Source: Gammaproteobacteria bacterium | GTDB taxonomy: Bacteria; Pseudomonadota; Gammaproteobacteria; UBA9214 | Length of the DNA stretch: 23,707 bases | NCBI GenBank assembly: GCA_030635865.1 | Contig: DAOVYA010000001.1 | Span: 1-23,707 of the forward strand | Direction: 5' to 3' | Part shown: positions 1 through 7,714 of the stretch, piece by piece | Layout: each line of letters opens with the position of its first letter | How positions within the stretch are numbered: position 1 is the stretch's first letter | The notes under the pieces: generated by a model | Databases searched by the model: none | Seen by the model: the letters and a program-made list of their open reading frames with translations, nothing else | Told to the model about the DNA's origin: nothing | Translations under genes and position numbers: made by a program

Positions 1-1
1 G

Positions 2-22
2 CAGGGGCAATACCTGCCCCTG
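2..22. terminator. Short GC-rich hairpin, possible terminator of an upstream gene
   Basis: Bases 2-9 (CAGGGGCA) are the exact reverse complement of 15-22 (TGCCCCTG), with a 5-base loop. A pyrimidine-rich stretch follows, but there is no clean T run directly after the stem. It lies before the first gene, so it may end transcription from outside the window. A rho-independent terminator is only a possibility. Confidence 0.3.
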
Positions 23-121
23 TGCGTCACCCTCTTTTCTGCTCTTTCAAGCCAATCTTTGGCCTACGGGCCTATTTGTAAGAAAATAACAAGCTGCCTT
101 GCAACCTGATTGGCCCCGTCT

Positions 122-973
122 ATGAAAATCTCCGTCGTTATTCCTGCCTGGAACCGTGCCGATCGCCTGGTGAATGCACTTGAATCGGTCTATGCGCAAA
201 GCATTTCACCACACGAGGTTATCGTGGTTGACGATGGTTCCACCGATCACACCCACGAAGTCGTGCGTTGCCAATTCGGAGATGTCCGCTATCTTTACCA
301 GGAAAACCGGGGGGTAAGCAGCGCACGCAATACCGGCATACGGGCAGCTGGCGGCGACTGGATCGCACTACTGGATTCCGATGATTGCTGGCTACCGCAC
401 AAACTGGAACGCCAGCAGTTTCTGTTACGTACCAACCCGCAAGCAAAAATCTGCCACAGTGATGAAATCTGGATACGCAATGGCAAACGGGTCAACCCGA
501 TGAAGAAACATGCCAAGCGTGGCGGCTACATCTTCAAACACTGCCTGCCACTGTGTGCCATCTCACCCTCTTCCGTAATCATCCGACGCGACATCTTCAA
601 TGAAATCGGCCTGTTTGATGAGTCACTGCCCGCCTGCGAAGATTATGATTTCTGGTTACGTATATGTGCTGTATACCCGGTACTGTATACAGACGAACCA
701 CTGATGATCAAACACGGCGGACATGAAGATCAACTGTCACGGCGTTACTGGGGCATGGACCGTTTCCGTATCCGGGCACTGGAAAAAATACTCGCGTCCG
801 GTACATTGAACGCCGAGAACCATGCCGCTGCGCTGGCAATGCTGCTGGAAAAAATCAGGATAGTAGTCAAGGGCGCAGATAAAAGGGACAACACTGAACT
901 TGCCGGGACTTATCGCAATAAACTTCATGATTACTCGCAAACACACGCATTCCAGACTGAAACTACACCATGA
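122..973 (+). CDS. Family 2 glycosyltransferase (GT-A fold)
   Basis: Likely transfers a sugar from a nucleotide-sugar donor onto a cell-surface glycan or another acceptor; the acceptor cannot be read from the sequence. The N-terminus is the typical GT2 start (ISVVIPAWNRADRL), with DDGSTD at residues 37-42, the metal-binding DSDD at 85-88, and an ED pair followed by DFWLR at 173-180, matching the usual catalytic-base region. There is no signal peptide or clear membrane segment, so it is probably cytoplasmic or peripheral to the inner membrane. The ATG at 122 is preferred over an in-frame TTG at 110 because the GT2 fold begins right at this Met. Its stop overlaps the start of the next gene in an ATGA, which suggests translational coupling. 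About 283 residues is normal for a single-domain GT2. Confidence 0.88.
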   Translation: MKISVVIPAWNRADRLVNALESVYAQSISPHEVIVVDDGSTDHTHEVVRCQFGDVRYLYQENRGVSSARNTGIRAAGGDWIALLDSDDCWLPHKLERQQFLLRTNPQAKICHSDEIWIRNGKRVNPMKKHAKRGGYIFKHCLPLCAISPSSVIIRRDIFNEIGLFDESLPACEDYDFWLRICAVYPVLYTDEPLMIKHGGHEDQLSRRYWGMDRFRIRALEKILASGTLNAENHAAALAMLLEKIRIVVKGADKRDNTELAGTYRNKLHDYSQTHAFQTETTP

Positions 974-1773
974 TTAATCTTGTTGTTGCACTACCGGCCG
1001 AGGCACGCCCGCTTATCAGGCACTATGGTCTACATAACAAGCACGCGGACACCACGTTCCCGGTATACATGGGGACAGACATGGCACTGGTTGTTTCCGG
1101 TCCGGGCAAGGTGGCAGCAGCATCCGCCACGGCATGGCTACAGGGACTCACGCCTGGAAACCGGCGCGATGCGTGGCTGAATATCGGTATTGCCGGACAT
1201 GCCACGCATAGCATCGGCAGCGGCCTGCTGGTCAACCGGATAAGCGACCACGCAAACAACAAAAGCTGGTACCCGCCGCAGATACACGACCTGGACATAA
1301 CGTCAGGCAGCCTGCAGACTGTAGACGTCCCGGAAAATGACTATACAGTTGACAGGCTTTATGACATGGAGGCAGCCGGCTTCTATCCCGCCGCATCACG
1401 ATTCTCCACCGGCGAACTGGTGCAGTGCTTCAAGGTCGTCTCGGACAACAGGCAGCAAGCAAGCACAACCATCACCGCGAAACTCTGCGAACAATTGATC
1501 GGTGGTCAGCTGAAAGCCATTGACAGCCTGGTGGATGCATTGGGAAACCTGCAGCAGGAATACAGTGGCTGGCACACCCCGCACCCGGACCTTGAACGCC
1601 TGGCGGCCCAATGGCATTTCACGGTGTCACAACAACATCAACTTGCGAGTCTGCTGCGGCGCTGGAAGACACTGGCACCCGGGCAGACTGCGTGGAGCCG
1701 GAAACTTGAGAAAAAGAGCACCGCAGCCGACGTGCTGCGCTGCCTGGAACGACAACTCAAGGAGTTTTCATAA
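970..1773 (+). CDS. Nucleoside phosphorylase/nucleosidase superfamily protein with C-terminal extension
   Basis: Resembles the PNP/UDP phosphorylase and MTA/SAH nucleosidase family, which cleaves the glycosidic bond of nucleosides. Visible family signatures are an acidic residue in PAEAR (Glu 11), GPGKVAA at 44-50, NIGIAG at 71-76, the ribose-binding DMEAAG at 132-137, and SDN at 158-160, where the catalytic Asp normally sits. The nucleosidase core therefore looks intact. Roughly 80 residues after position 185 are helical, charged and rich in Gln, Arg and Trp, and they go beyond the usual length of about 230 residues; this tail is unexplained. The gene overlaps the glycosyltransferase by 4 bases and ends 2 bases before the radical SAM gene. 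The substrate is unknown. Hopanoid phosphorylase-like and 5'-deoxyadenosine-cleaving roles are both possible. Confidence 0.8.
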   Translation: MINLVVALPAEARPLIRHYGLHNKHADTTFPVYMGTDMALVVSGPGKVAAASATAWLQGLTPGNRRDAWLNIGIAGHATHSIGSGLLVNRISDHANNKSWYPPQIHDLDITSGSLQTVDVPENDYTVDRLYDMEAAGFYPAASRFSTGELVQCFKVVSDNRQQASTTITAKLCEQLIGGQLKAIDSLVDALGNLQQEYSGWHTPHPDLERLAAQWHFTVSQQHQLASLLRRWKTLAPGQTAWSRKLEKKSTAADVLRCLERQLKEFS

Positions 1774-1775
1774 AC

Positions 1776-2774
1776 ATGTTCAGCACTATTTACATAGAAT
1801 CAGAAATCGCGGAACATCCACGGACAAGAGCCATTTGCGCCCGCTTTCCGCAGGCCAATCAGGTCTGCTGCGAACGCTATGGAGAGGTATTCAATCCAAA
1901 ATCACAGGACTTCAGGCTACAGAAGCAAAAACCGGCACTGATTCTTGCAAACAAGCACGACCACAGGGTGCTGCAAACGCCCGCCGGCTACGGTATCGGC
2001 GGCGACAGGAATTATTATTTCTCACACATGCTGAACTGTCTGTACGACTGTCGCTACTGTTTCCTGCAAGGCATGTACCGCTCGGCACACTACGTGTTGT
2101 TCGTTAACTACGAGGACTTTTATTCCGACATCGACATGACCCTTGAAAATGCAAATGGAGAACCGTGCTGGTTCTTCTCCGGCTATGACTGTGACAGCCT
2201 GGCACTGGAACCCGTCACCGCTTTTGCAGAGCAATTCCTGCCATTCTTTGCATCACGCCCGCAGGCACTTATCGAGCTGCGCACCAAGAGCACCCAGGTC
2301 CGCAGCCTGTTAAACCAGGAACCACTGCCCAACGCCGTGGTAGCATTCAGTTTTACCCCGGAAGAAATTTACAAATCCCTGGAACACAAGGTACCGGATA
2401 TTGAGCGGCGCATTGACTCGATGCGCCTGTTGCAGCAAGCGGGATGGTCTCTTGGTCTGCGCTTTGATCCATTAATTTACCAGCCCGGTTACCGCGAACA
2501 GTACCGTAAACTGTTTCAACAGGTATTCAGTCAGCTGGATACCACACAGCTGCACTCTGTCAGCCTCGGCACATTTCGTCTCCCACGCAGCTACTTCAGG
2601 AATATCCTGCAGCTGTATCCGGACGAACCACTGTATGCCGGAACATTCACGGAAACCGGCGGAATGATCTCCTATCCGGCAGAGCAGGAGCACGAAATAA
2701 CCGGATTTTGTACCACTGAGTTACTGAACCATGTTCCAGAGTCACTGCTGTTCCACTGCCCGGCTGCCGCCTGA
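1776..2774 (+). CDS. Radical SAM protein of the spore photoproduct lyase (SPL) family
   Basis: The family splits the 5-thyminyl-dihydrothymine photoproduct in DNA, using a 4Fe-4S cluster and SAM. The cluster motif is visible as C88-LYD-C92-RY-C95, and a further Cys at 139 in GYDCDS sits about 44 residues downstream. From memory, this is within a residue or so of the spacing between the cluster and the hydrogen-donating Cys of Bacillus SPL (Cys141 there). The length of 332 residues is normal for the family. The start ATG is 2 bases after the nucleosidase-like gene. Finding an SPL homologue outside a spore former suggests either a role on another DNA or nucleotide lesion, or a different radical SAM substrate. 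Membership in the family is secure; the substrate is not. Confidence 0.85.
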   Translation: MFSTIYIESEIAEHPRTRAICARFPQANQVCCERYGEVFNPKSQDFRLQKQKPALILANKHDHRVLQTPAGYGIGGDRNYYFSHMLNCLYDCRYCFLQGMYRSAHYVLFVNYEDFYSDIDMTLENANGEPCWFFSGYDCDSLALEPVTAFAEQFLPFFASRPQALIELRTKSTQVRSLLNQEPLPNAVVAFSFTPEEIYKSLEHKVPDIERRIDSMRLLQQAGWSLGLRFDPLIYQPGYREQYRKLFQQVFSQLDTTQLHSVSLGTFRLPRSYFRNILQLYPDEPLYAGTFTETGGMISYPAEQEHEITGFCTTELLNHVPESLLFHCPAAA

Positions 2775-3494
2775 ATGACACATACCACAATCCTGCTGAC
2801 AGGCGCCAGCTCGGGCATCGGCCGTGCAACGGCATCACTCCTGCTTGAACATGGTTACCATGTCATTGGCCTGGCGCGCGACTTCAGCAAGTTTCCGTGT
2901 AAAGACAAAAACTTTACAGCCATTCCTGTCGATCTGTCTGCACTGGTTACACTGCCATCCTTCCTCGAACAGCTTATTAAGGAACATGGTCCTGTTGATG
3001 GCGTCATCTGCAATGCCGGGAAGGGCCGATTCGCTTCACTCGAGGAATTTTCCTATGCCCAGATTCGCAGCCTGCTGGAACTGAACCTCACAAGCCAGAT
3101 CTACCTTGTACGCGCCCTGCTGCCTGGCATGAAACAACGCAAATCCGGCACCCTGATCTTTATGGGGTCGGAAACCGCCCTGGACGGTGCAAAGCGTGGC
3201 ACAGTCTATTCGGCCTCGAAATTCGGCCTGCGTGGCCTGGCACAATCACTGCGCCTGGAGTGCGCCACCAGTGGTGTACGTGTCGGCATTATCAATCCCG
3301 GCATGGTAAAAACGGAATTTTTCGACCAGCTGGATTTCCAACCCGGCGTTGATCCCGATAATTACATCCTGCCGGAAGATGTGGCCGAGGCGGTTTTGCT
3401 GGTACTGGAAGCACGGTACGGCACGGTATTTGATGAAATAAACCTGTCACCCCAGAAGAAAGTCATCCTCTCACCCAAACCGGCCAACAAATAA
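2775..3494 (+). CDS. Short-chain dehydrogenase/reductase (SDR)
   Basis: A classical SDR of 239 residues, NAD(P)-dependent, acting on an unknown alcohol or ketone. The Rossmann cofactor motif TGASSGIG is at 9-16, NAG at 80-82, the active-site Asn at 104, Ser at 132 and the YxxxK pair at Tyr145 and Lys149, so the full catalytic tetrad is present. No signal peptide is visible, so it is cytoplasmic. The start ATG touches the previous stop (TGAATG), which makes this the fourth gene of a compact transcription unit with the glycosyltransferase, the nucleosidase-like protein and the SPL-family protein. Its job in that set cannot be deduced, and chance operon membership is possible. Confidence 0.88.
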   Translation: MTHTTILLTGASSGIGRATASLLLEHGYHVIGLARDFSKFPCKDKNFTAIPVDLSALVTLPSFLEQLIKEHGPVDGVICNAGKGRFASLEEFSYAQIRSLLELNLTSQIYLVRALLPGMKQRKSGTLIFMGSETALDGAKRGTVYSASKFGLRGLAQSLRLECATSGVRVGIINPGMVKTEFFDQLDFQPGVDPDNYILPEDVAEAVLLVLEARYGTVFDEINLSPQKKVILSPKPANK

Positions 3495-3630
3495 AACAAG
3501 GACTTAACAGCATCAACATGCCTGTGTACTGCACGGCCCGCGGTTCATGGCCTGCACCTCGATGGAACTCTTTCAGTATCTTGTATACTAACTGGCTGCT
3601 GCAACCACAATCGCGAATGGAACAGGAACC

Positions 3631-3888
3631 ATGGCAAGAGTAAAAGTCTTCAGTACGGCAAGCTGCCCGTTTTGCGTCAAGGCTAAACAACTGCTGGATA
3701 AATGGAACATCCCCTATGACGAGGGCATGATTGATTCCGACCAGGCGGAACGCCGTGAGTTTGCAGAACTGACCAACGGCGCGCGCACCGTCCCCCAGAT
3801 CATCATTGATGGCAAATGTATCGGTGGATTCACCGAACTCACCGAACTGCACATGGATGACAAGCTCGACCACCTGGTTCAACAGTAA
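3631..3888 (+). CDS. grxC: Glutaredoxin 3
   Basis: A small cytoplasmic dithiol oxidoreductase that uses glutathione to reduce disulfides and mixed disulfides. The active site is CPFC at 12-15 rather than the commoner CPYC. The cis-proline motif TVPQ is at 53-56 and the glutathione-binding GG at 65-66. At 85 residues it has the usual GrxC size. A ribosome binding site (AGGAA) lies just upstream of ATG 3631. It is separated from the SDR by about 136 bases and has its own possible -10 element (TATACT near 3584), though no good -35 was found. It is likely an independent housekeeping gene. Confidence 0.93.
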   Translation: MARVKVFSTASCPFCVKAKQLLDKWNIPYDEGMIDSDQAERREFAELTNGARTVPQIIIDGKCIGGFTELTELHMDDKLDHLVQQ

Positions 3889-3987
3889 CAAGACACTGTA
3901 AACCGACACTGAACTTGCCTTATTGGGTCAAGTATCGTCCAATACAGGCACTAACAAGCCAGAATTAAAGACCTTCGGAGGGTCGGC

Positions 3988-4413
3988 ATGGATTATTCCA
4001 ATATCATTGAGCCAAAGCGCCTGACCAACATGCAGGAAATGGAAGTCCATGTAACTGGACCGGATGACGCCAACCGCCTGTTCATCTACACCGGCATGGC
4101 AGAGGTTGAACTCTGTGGTGGCCTGCCACATCCGCGCTGGTCACTCGAGATTGTCTGCTTTCCTGTCGGCAGGTCCTACAAATGTGAAAACGGTGAGAAG
4201 ATCATCAAGATTGTTTCTACCGCGTCACTGGCTGGCAGTCGTACGGACGGTGTCGCGAGTTTTGCTGGCTGGCAGATCTTCGGTGCCGCCGGTGAGTTCG
4301 ATGAGGAAGACTGCAAGGTGCGCATGAACATTGCCGCAGGCGCCCGTGACACGCAGGCTTTCCTTGAACAGATTTCTTTCCAGGTGAATGTCCTGGCAAA
4401 GGTCAACGAATAA
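3988..4413 (+). CDS. Unrecognised 141-residue protein
   Basis: I do not recognise this protein. A strong ribosome binding site (GGAGGG at 3977-3982) precedes ATG 3988, and the coding sequence is clean over 141 codons, so it is very likely a real gene. There is no signal peptide or membrane segment. The predicted character is soluble and mostly beta, with four cysteines (43, 57, 66, 109) and a Gly/Ala-rich segment around 90-102. The Shine-Dalgarno lies in the loop of a small GACC/GGTC stem (about 3971-3985), which could modulate initiation. The last 11 bases overlap the end of the convergent transporter gene. No function is assigned. Confidence 0.7.
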   Translation: MDYSNIIEPKRLTNMQEMEVHVTGPDDANRLFIYTGMAEVELCGGLPHPRWSLEIVCFPVGRSYKCENGEKIIKIVSTASLAGSRTDGVASFAGWQIFGAAGEFDEEDCKVRMNIAAGARDTQAFLEQISFQVNVLAKVNE

Positions 4414-5872
4414 AGCCGGCTGCATCCTCCAGCCTGATGCCCCATACGAGGGGCAGGACAAAATAAACAAATCCGGAAATCAACAGTACGCCGACAAGGT
4501 TCAACCAGATGCCGGCCCGGACCATTTGTGGAATTGTCACATAACGGCTGCTGAATACGATCGCATTTGGCGGAGTTGCCACCGGCAGCATAAAGGCGAA
4601 CGAGGCAGCTATCACCGCCGCCACCATCAACCCGAGGGGATGTACGTCAATTGCCACCGCCAGCGCCCCCACTACCGGCAACAGTAACGAGGCGGTTGCG
4701 GTATTCGAAGTCACCTCCGTCAGGAAAATCACCAGCAAAACAACCACCGCAATAATCAGCAGAATATCTACCCCCTGTAGCACGGACAGCTGTTTTGCCA
4801 GCCATAACGTGAGCCCGGACTCATTAAAGCCCTGTGCCAGCGCAAAACCGCCTCCGAACAAAATAATAATATCCCAGGGGATCGTGACGGCCGTCTTCCA
4901 GTCGAGCAGGAACTCGCGCCTCGAAAGGTTCACGGGAATCATGAACAGGACCAGCGCGCCGGCGATCGCAATGGTGGAATCCTTTACCATCTCCAACCCC
5001 ACCGGTTTGAACAGGCCACGCAGGATCCACAACATTGCCACCGTGCAAACAACCACCGCGATATATTTCTCCTCACGTGACATGGGCCCGAGCCGGGCAA
5101 TCTGCCGCTGGATCAGCTCCCGCCCACCCGGCAAATGGTCTACTTCGCTACGAAAAACGATCCGCGTCAGGTAAAACCAGGTGATCACCAGCATCACAGC
5201 AGAAAGTGGCAACCCAAAGCTCATCCATTCAACGAAACTGATGCTATATCCGTAGGTCTTCTCGACTACCCCGGCAAAAATGGCATTGGGTGGCGTACCA
5301 ATCAGGGTCGCAATCCCGCCTATGGTCGCGGCATAACCGATCCCCAGCATTAGTGCCGTACCAAATTGCAGCTTGCCGGGTTCGTGTTCAATTTCATGTG
5401 CCACCTCATGTAACACGGCTATCGCAATCGTAACCATCATCATGGTGGACGCCGTGTTACTGATCCACATCGACAAAAAAGCGGTCGCAAGCATGAATCC
5501 CAGCACAATCCGGTTTGGAGTAACCCCGACAATGCGGATGGTATGCAGGGCGATCCGATGGTGCAGGTTCCATTTCTCCATGGTTACGGCGATCAAAAAG
5601 CCTCCCAGGAAAAGATAGATCAGATGGTGGCTATAGGCACGCGTGACATCACTACCACTCAAAACGCCCAGAACAGGAAACAGCAGGATCGGCAACAGGG
5701 CCGTGGCCGGAATAGGTATCGCCTCGGTAACCCACCACACCGCCATCAGGACTGCAACTGCCGCCACGCTCAATCCTTCCGGCGACATGCCCGCGGGAAG
5801 CGGCAACAACAGGATTATCAGGAACAGGACAGGACCCAGCAGCAAACCCTGCACTGAATACTGCTTATGCAA
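4403..5872 (-). CDS. SLC13/DASS-family sodium-dependent anion (dicarboxylate-type) symporter
   Basis: An inner-membrane transporter of the divalent anion:sodium symporter group (CitT/INDY-like), with about 11-12 hydrophobic segments. The two inverted-repeat signatures are clear: SNTAS at 139-142 and SNTAT at 389-393, which in VcINDY-type proteins form the sodium and substrate sites, plus GTPPNA at 192-197 and ATPPNA at 432-437. Likely substrates are C4-dicarboxylates or sulfate-like anions; the sequence cannot decide. The first in-frame start is a TTG at 5872, since the nearby ATG at 5879 runs into a stop. A later GTG at 5854 is an alternative. Two palindromes sit just upstream at 5902-5943. 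The gene overlaps the convergent unknown gene by 11 bases. Confidence 0.9.
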   Translation of the reverse strand: MHKQYSVQGLLLGPVLFLIILLLPLPAGMSPEGLSVAAVAVLMAVWWVTEAIPIPATALLPILLFPVLGVLSGSDVTRAYSHHLIYLFLGGFLIAVTMEKWNLHHRIALHTIRIVGVTPNRIVLGFMLATAFLSMWISNTASTMMMVTIAIAVLHEVAHEIEHEPGKLQFGTALMLGIGYAATIGGIATLIGTPPNAIFAGVVEKTYGYSISFVEWMSFGLPLSAVMLVITWFYLTRIVFRSEVDHLPGGRELIQRQIARLGPMSREEKYIAVVVCTVAMLWILRGLFKPVGLEMVKDSTIAIAGALVLFMIPVNLSRREFLLDWKTAVTIPWDIIILFGGGFALAQGFNESGLTLWLAKQLSVLQGVDILLIIAVVVLLVIFLTEVTSNTATASLLLPVVGALAVAIDVHPLGLMVAAVIAASFAFMLPVATPPNAIVFSSRYVTIPQMVRAGIWLNLVGVLLISGFVYFVLPLVWGIRLEDAAGFIR

Positions 5873-5901
5873 GATTCATCTCACTGCTGTTATTAGAAAC
5901 G

Positions 5902-5943
5902 ATCACGCCGTGATTATCATGCGTTGCCACAAGAATGGCAACG
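5902..5943. promoter_or_regulatory. Two adjacent palindromes upstream of the transporter, possible operator or leader hairpin
   Basis: ATCACG-C-CGTGAT at 5902-5914 is a perfect 13-base palindrome about 30 bases upstream of the transporter start. CGTTGCCA at 5922-5929 and TGGCAACG at 5936-5943 form a perfect 8-bp stem with a 6-base loop. Both lie where an operator or 5' leader of the minus-strand transporter gene would be. No named regulator motif is recognised. Confidence 0.3.
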
Positions 5944-6004
5944 AGGTTGATCAGGATTTTACAAGCCGCGCCAATCTCCATCATTCCGAAAAGAAAAAAC
6001 TTCT

Positions 6005-6081
6005 GCCACAGAGATCACTGAGATCACAGAGACTTCAAGACCAGGTTTTGTAGATTTTGAGTGCTCTGTGAACTCTGTGGC
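6005..6081. repeat. Imperfect palindrome of the CCACAGAG/CTCTGTGG type
   Basis: GCCACAGAGATCACTGAG at the left end pairs imperfectly with CTCTGTGAACTCTGTGGC at 6064-6081, leaving an AT-rich loop of about 30 bases. The left arm also carries an internal near-repeat (GAGATCACTGAGATCACAGAG). It has the look of a dispersed intergenic repeat of the kind common in environmental proteobacteria; dispersal cannot be confirmed from one copy. Confidence 0.55.
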
Positions 6082-6105
6082 AAATATAATTTTATCCTGG
6101 CATCA

Positions 6106-6167
6106 TTGCGTCTTTGCCTACATGGATGTAGGTAAGGGGCGTGAGCAGGAGCGGAAGCTTTGCGAGA
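6106..6167 (+). repeat. 62-bp inverted repeat, left copy
   Basis: These 62 bases are the exact reverse complement of 8792-8853, with no mismatch. Each copy contains a self-complementary core, CCTACATGGATGTAGG (6117-6132 here). Its right end (TTTGCGAGAGAAA, then ATTGACGTT) resembles the end of a third, shorter piece at 9024-9060. The copies face each other across about 2.6 kb holding msrA, a small membrane protein and a dehydrogenase. Confidence 0.9.
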
Positions 6168-6290
6168 GAAATATTGACGTTTATGGACAAACACAAGCTA
6201 CCGACTGGATGCTGGATATCGGCTTCACCGTTTCCGGAATGACACAGGAGAGTTTACAGAGTGGGTCGTGATGCAAACCCGTGCAGCAAT

Positions 6291-6539
6291 TCAGGCAACG
6301 CGCATCCGGATTCTCCAGCGAGCCGGGAATTCGAGTATTCCCTGTGAGCGCCGAACTTCACGCAGATAGAGTTTTGATGCACGGAAACCTTCACGGAAAG
6401 AAAGCTTCATGTATTCCACCTTGTCAAGGTGACCACCGCTCAACCCGTGCCTGAAACCGGCACAAAACCGGTCTTTCTTCACATGGGAAGGGATCCTGAC
6501 ACCTGCTTCCTGCGGACTTGGGTAACGATTATCCATCAC
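6291..6539 (-). CDS. Possible small basic protein (82 residues), uncertain
   Basis: An open frame of 82 codons in an 800-base stretch otherwise lacking a gene. It starts at a GTG/ATG pair (6539 and 6536) preceded by AAAGCGAGG, an acceptable ribosome binding site. The product would be basic (many Arg and Lys), cytoplasmic and without membrane segments. A pattern near residues 28-52, GFRHGLSGG followed by FREGFRASK, loosely recalls the G-[YF]-x-x-G-[IL]-x-G and GWREA pattern of ribosome modulation factor. That resemblance is weak and made by eye. It lies inside the region bounded by the 62-bp inverted repeat and is divergent from msrA. It may be a true small gene, a remnant, or a chance frame. 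Confidence 0.3.
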   Translation of the reverse strand: MMDNRYPSPQEAGVRIPSHVKKDRFCAGFRHGLSGGHLDKVEYMKLSFREGFRASKLYLREVRRSQGILEFPARWRIRMRVA

Positions 6540-6706
6540 GCCGGCCTCGCTTTCATGACTATGCCTGTATAGACCCTATCGGCGGAAATCAGTGCAGGTT
6601 GAACGCCTCCGGAAACCGGGTGTTAAAAATCAATAAAATATATGAAACAATTACTTCCGAGCGCTGTCCATTAGCGGTACCGACCATTCAATTACAGGGG
6701 GTATCC

Positions 6707-7327
6707 ATGAAAATCCCGGCTGTTCGCACGTCTTACCTGCTTCTTTTACTGGCCTGGCTGCCTGCTGCAGGCAGTGCGGAAACCGGCCCCGGCAAGGCGA
6801 ACCTTGAAACCGCCACCTTTGCCGGCGGCTGTTTTTGGTGCATGGAACCACCCTTCGATAAACTGGATGGCGTCATATCAACCACTTCCGGATACACCGG
6901 CGGACACAAGAAAAACCCGACCTACAAGGAAGTCTCGCGCGGGGGTACCGGTCATACCGAGGCCGTACAGATTGTCTACGACCCGGAAAAGGTCAGCTAC
7001 GCGGAGTTACTGGATGTGTTCTGGCGCAACATCGACCCGACCACGGAAGATGGCCAGTTCTGCGACTGGGGCAGTCAATATCGCAGCGAAATCTTTTATC
7101 ACGATGCCGAACAGCAACAGCTGGCAAAGCACTCGAAGTCTGCGCTGGATGAACTCAAACCGTTCAAGGAACCGGTGGTTACCCTGCTTACCAGGGCATC
7201 TGTATTTTATCCGGCGGAAAACTACCACCAGGACTACTACCTGAAAAATCCGGTACGCTACAAGTTCTACCGCTATGGCTGTGGACGCGACAAGCGCCTG
7301 GATGAACTCTGGGGCAGCAGCGACTGA
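6707..7327 (+). CDS. msrA: Peptide-methionine (S)-S-oxide reductase, exported form
   Basis: Repairs oxidised methionine in proteins. The ATG at 6707 is chosen because AGGGGG lies at the right distance upstream and because it gives a textbook signal peptide (basic start, LLLLLAWLPA core, AGSA before about residue 25); longer in-frame starts back to 6518 would bury it. The catalytic Cys42 is in GCFWCMEPPF, GSQYRS is at 122-127, AENYHQDYY at 170-178, and the likely resolving Cys192 sits in the RYGCGRDKRL tail. The product of 206 residues is therefore a periplasmic enzyme protecting exported proteins. It stands alone, inside the segment bracketed by the 62-bp inverted repeat, and its electron source is not encoded next to it. 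Confidence 0.94.
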   Translation: MKIPAVRTSYLLLLLAWLPAAGSAETGPGKANLETATFAGGCFWCMEPPFDKLDGVISTTSGYTGGHKKNPTYKEVSRGGTGHTEAVQIVYDPEKVSYAELLDVFWRNIDPTTEDGQFCDWGSQYRSEIFYHDAEQQQLAKHSKSALDELKPFKEPVVTLLTRASVFYPAENYHQDYYLKNPVRYKFYRYGCGRDKRLDELWGSSD

Positions 7328-7400
7328 CAGTCATTCAACGGTCTTTAAACCATCACCGAAAATACCCTGATTCCGTCGAAGGCGGGATATCCGGCAAGCC

Positions 7401-7613
7401 TCAGTGTTTAAAAAAGAACTCTATTGTCGGATTTTCAAAGTGCCTCTGATACCTGCGGTTATAGCGGGCAATCGACACCACCATGACCCCGACAAATATC
7501 AGGAAGACCGCGACAATAATCGACAATAACGGCGGATAGACAACAAGCAGTATACCGGCAATGATTAAAATGATTCCTGCAAGCATGGTAATCTCCAGTT
7601 TGTTGTGGCTCAT
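7401..7613 (-). CDS. Small two-helix membrane protein, DUF3096-like
   Basis: A 70-residue protein with two adjoining hydrophobic segments (about 11-26 and 29-48) separated by a YPPLL turn, followed by a basic and aromatic tail ending NPTIEFFFKH. This matches my memory of DUF3096-type small membrane proteins; no function is known. ATG 7613 has a weak ribosome binding site. An internal ATG at 7586 has a better one (GGAG) and would give 61 residues without loss of the membrane part. It is divergent from the following dehydrogenase, with about 100 bases between the starts, and convergent with msrA. Confidence 0.7.
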   Translation of the reverse strand: MSHNKLEITMLAGIILIIAGILLVVYPPLLSIIVAVFLIFVGVMVVSIARYNRRYQRHFENPTIEFFFKH

Positions 7614-7714
7614 CTACTTTATATATAGACAAAATCCTGACAATCAACCACTGGCGTTACCGGTGACAGGGATTGATGCCCGCCCCTGGCAGATATACTT
7701 TCTGGGATTCGATC

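Noticed and set aside
6068..6271. 67-codon plus-strand frame over the left 62-bp repeat
   Set aside because: It is largely made of repeat sequence and has no convincing ribosome binding site or protein-like composition.
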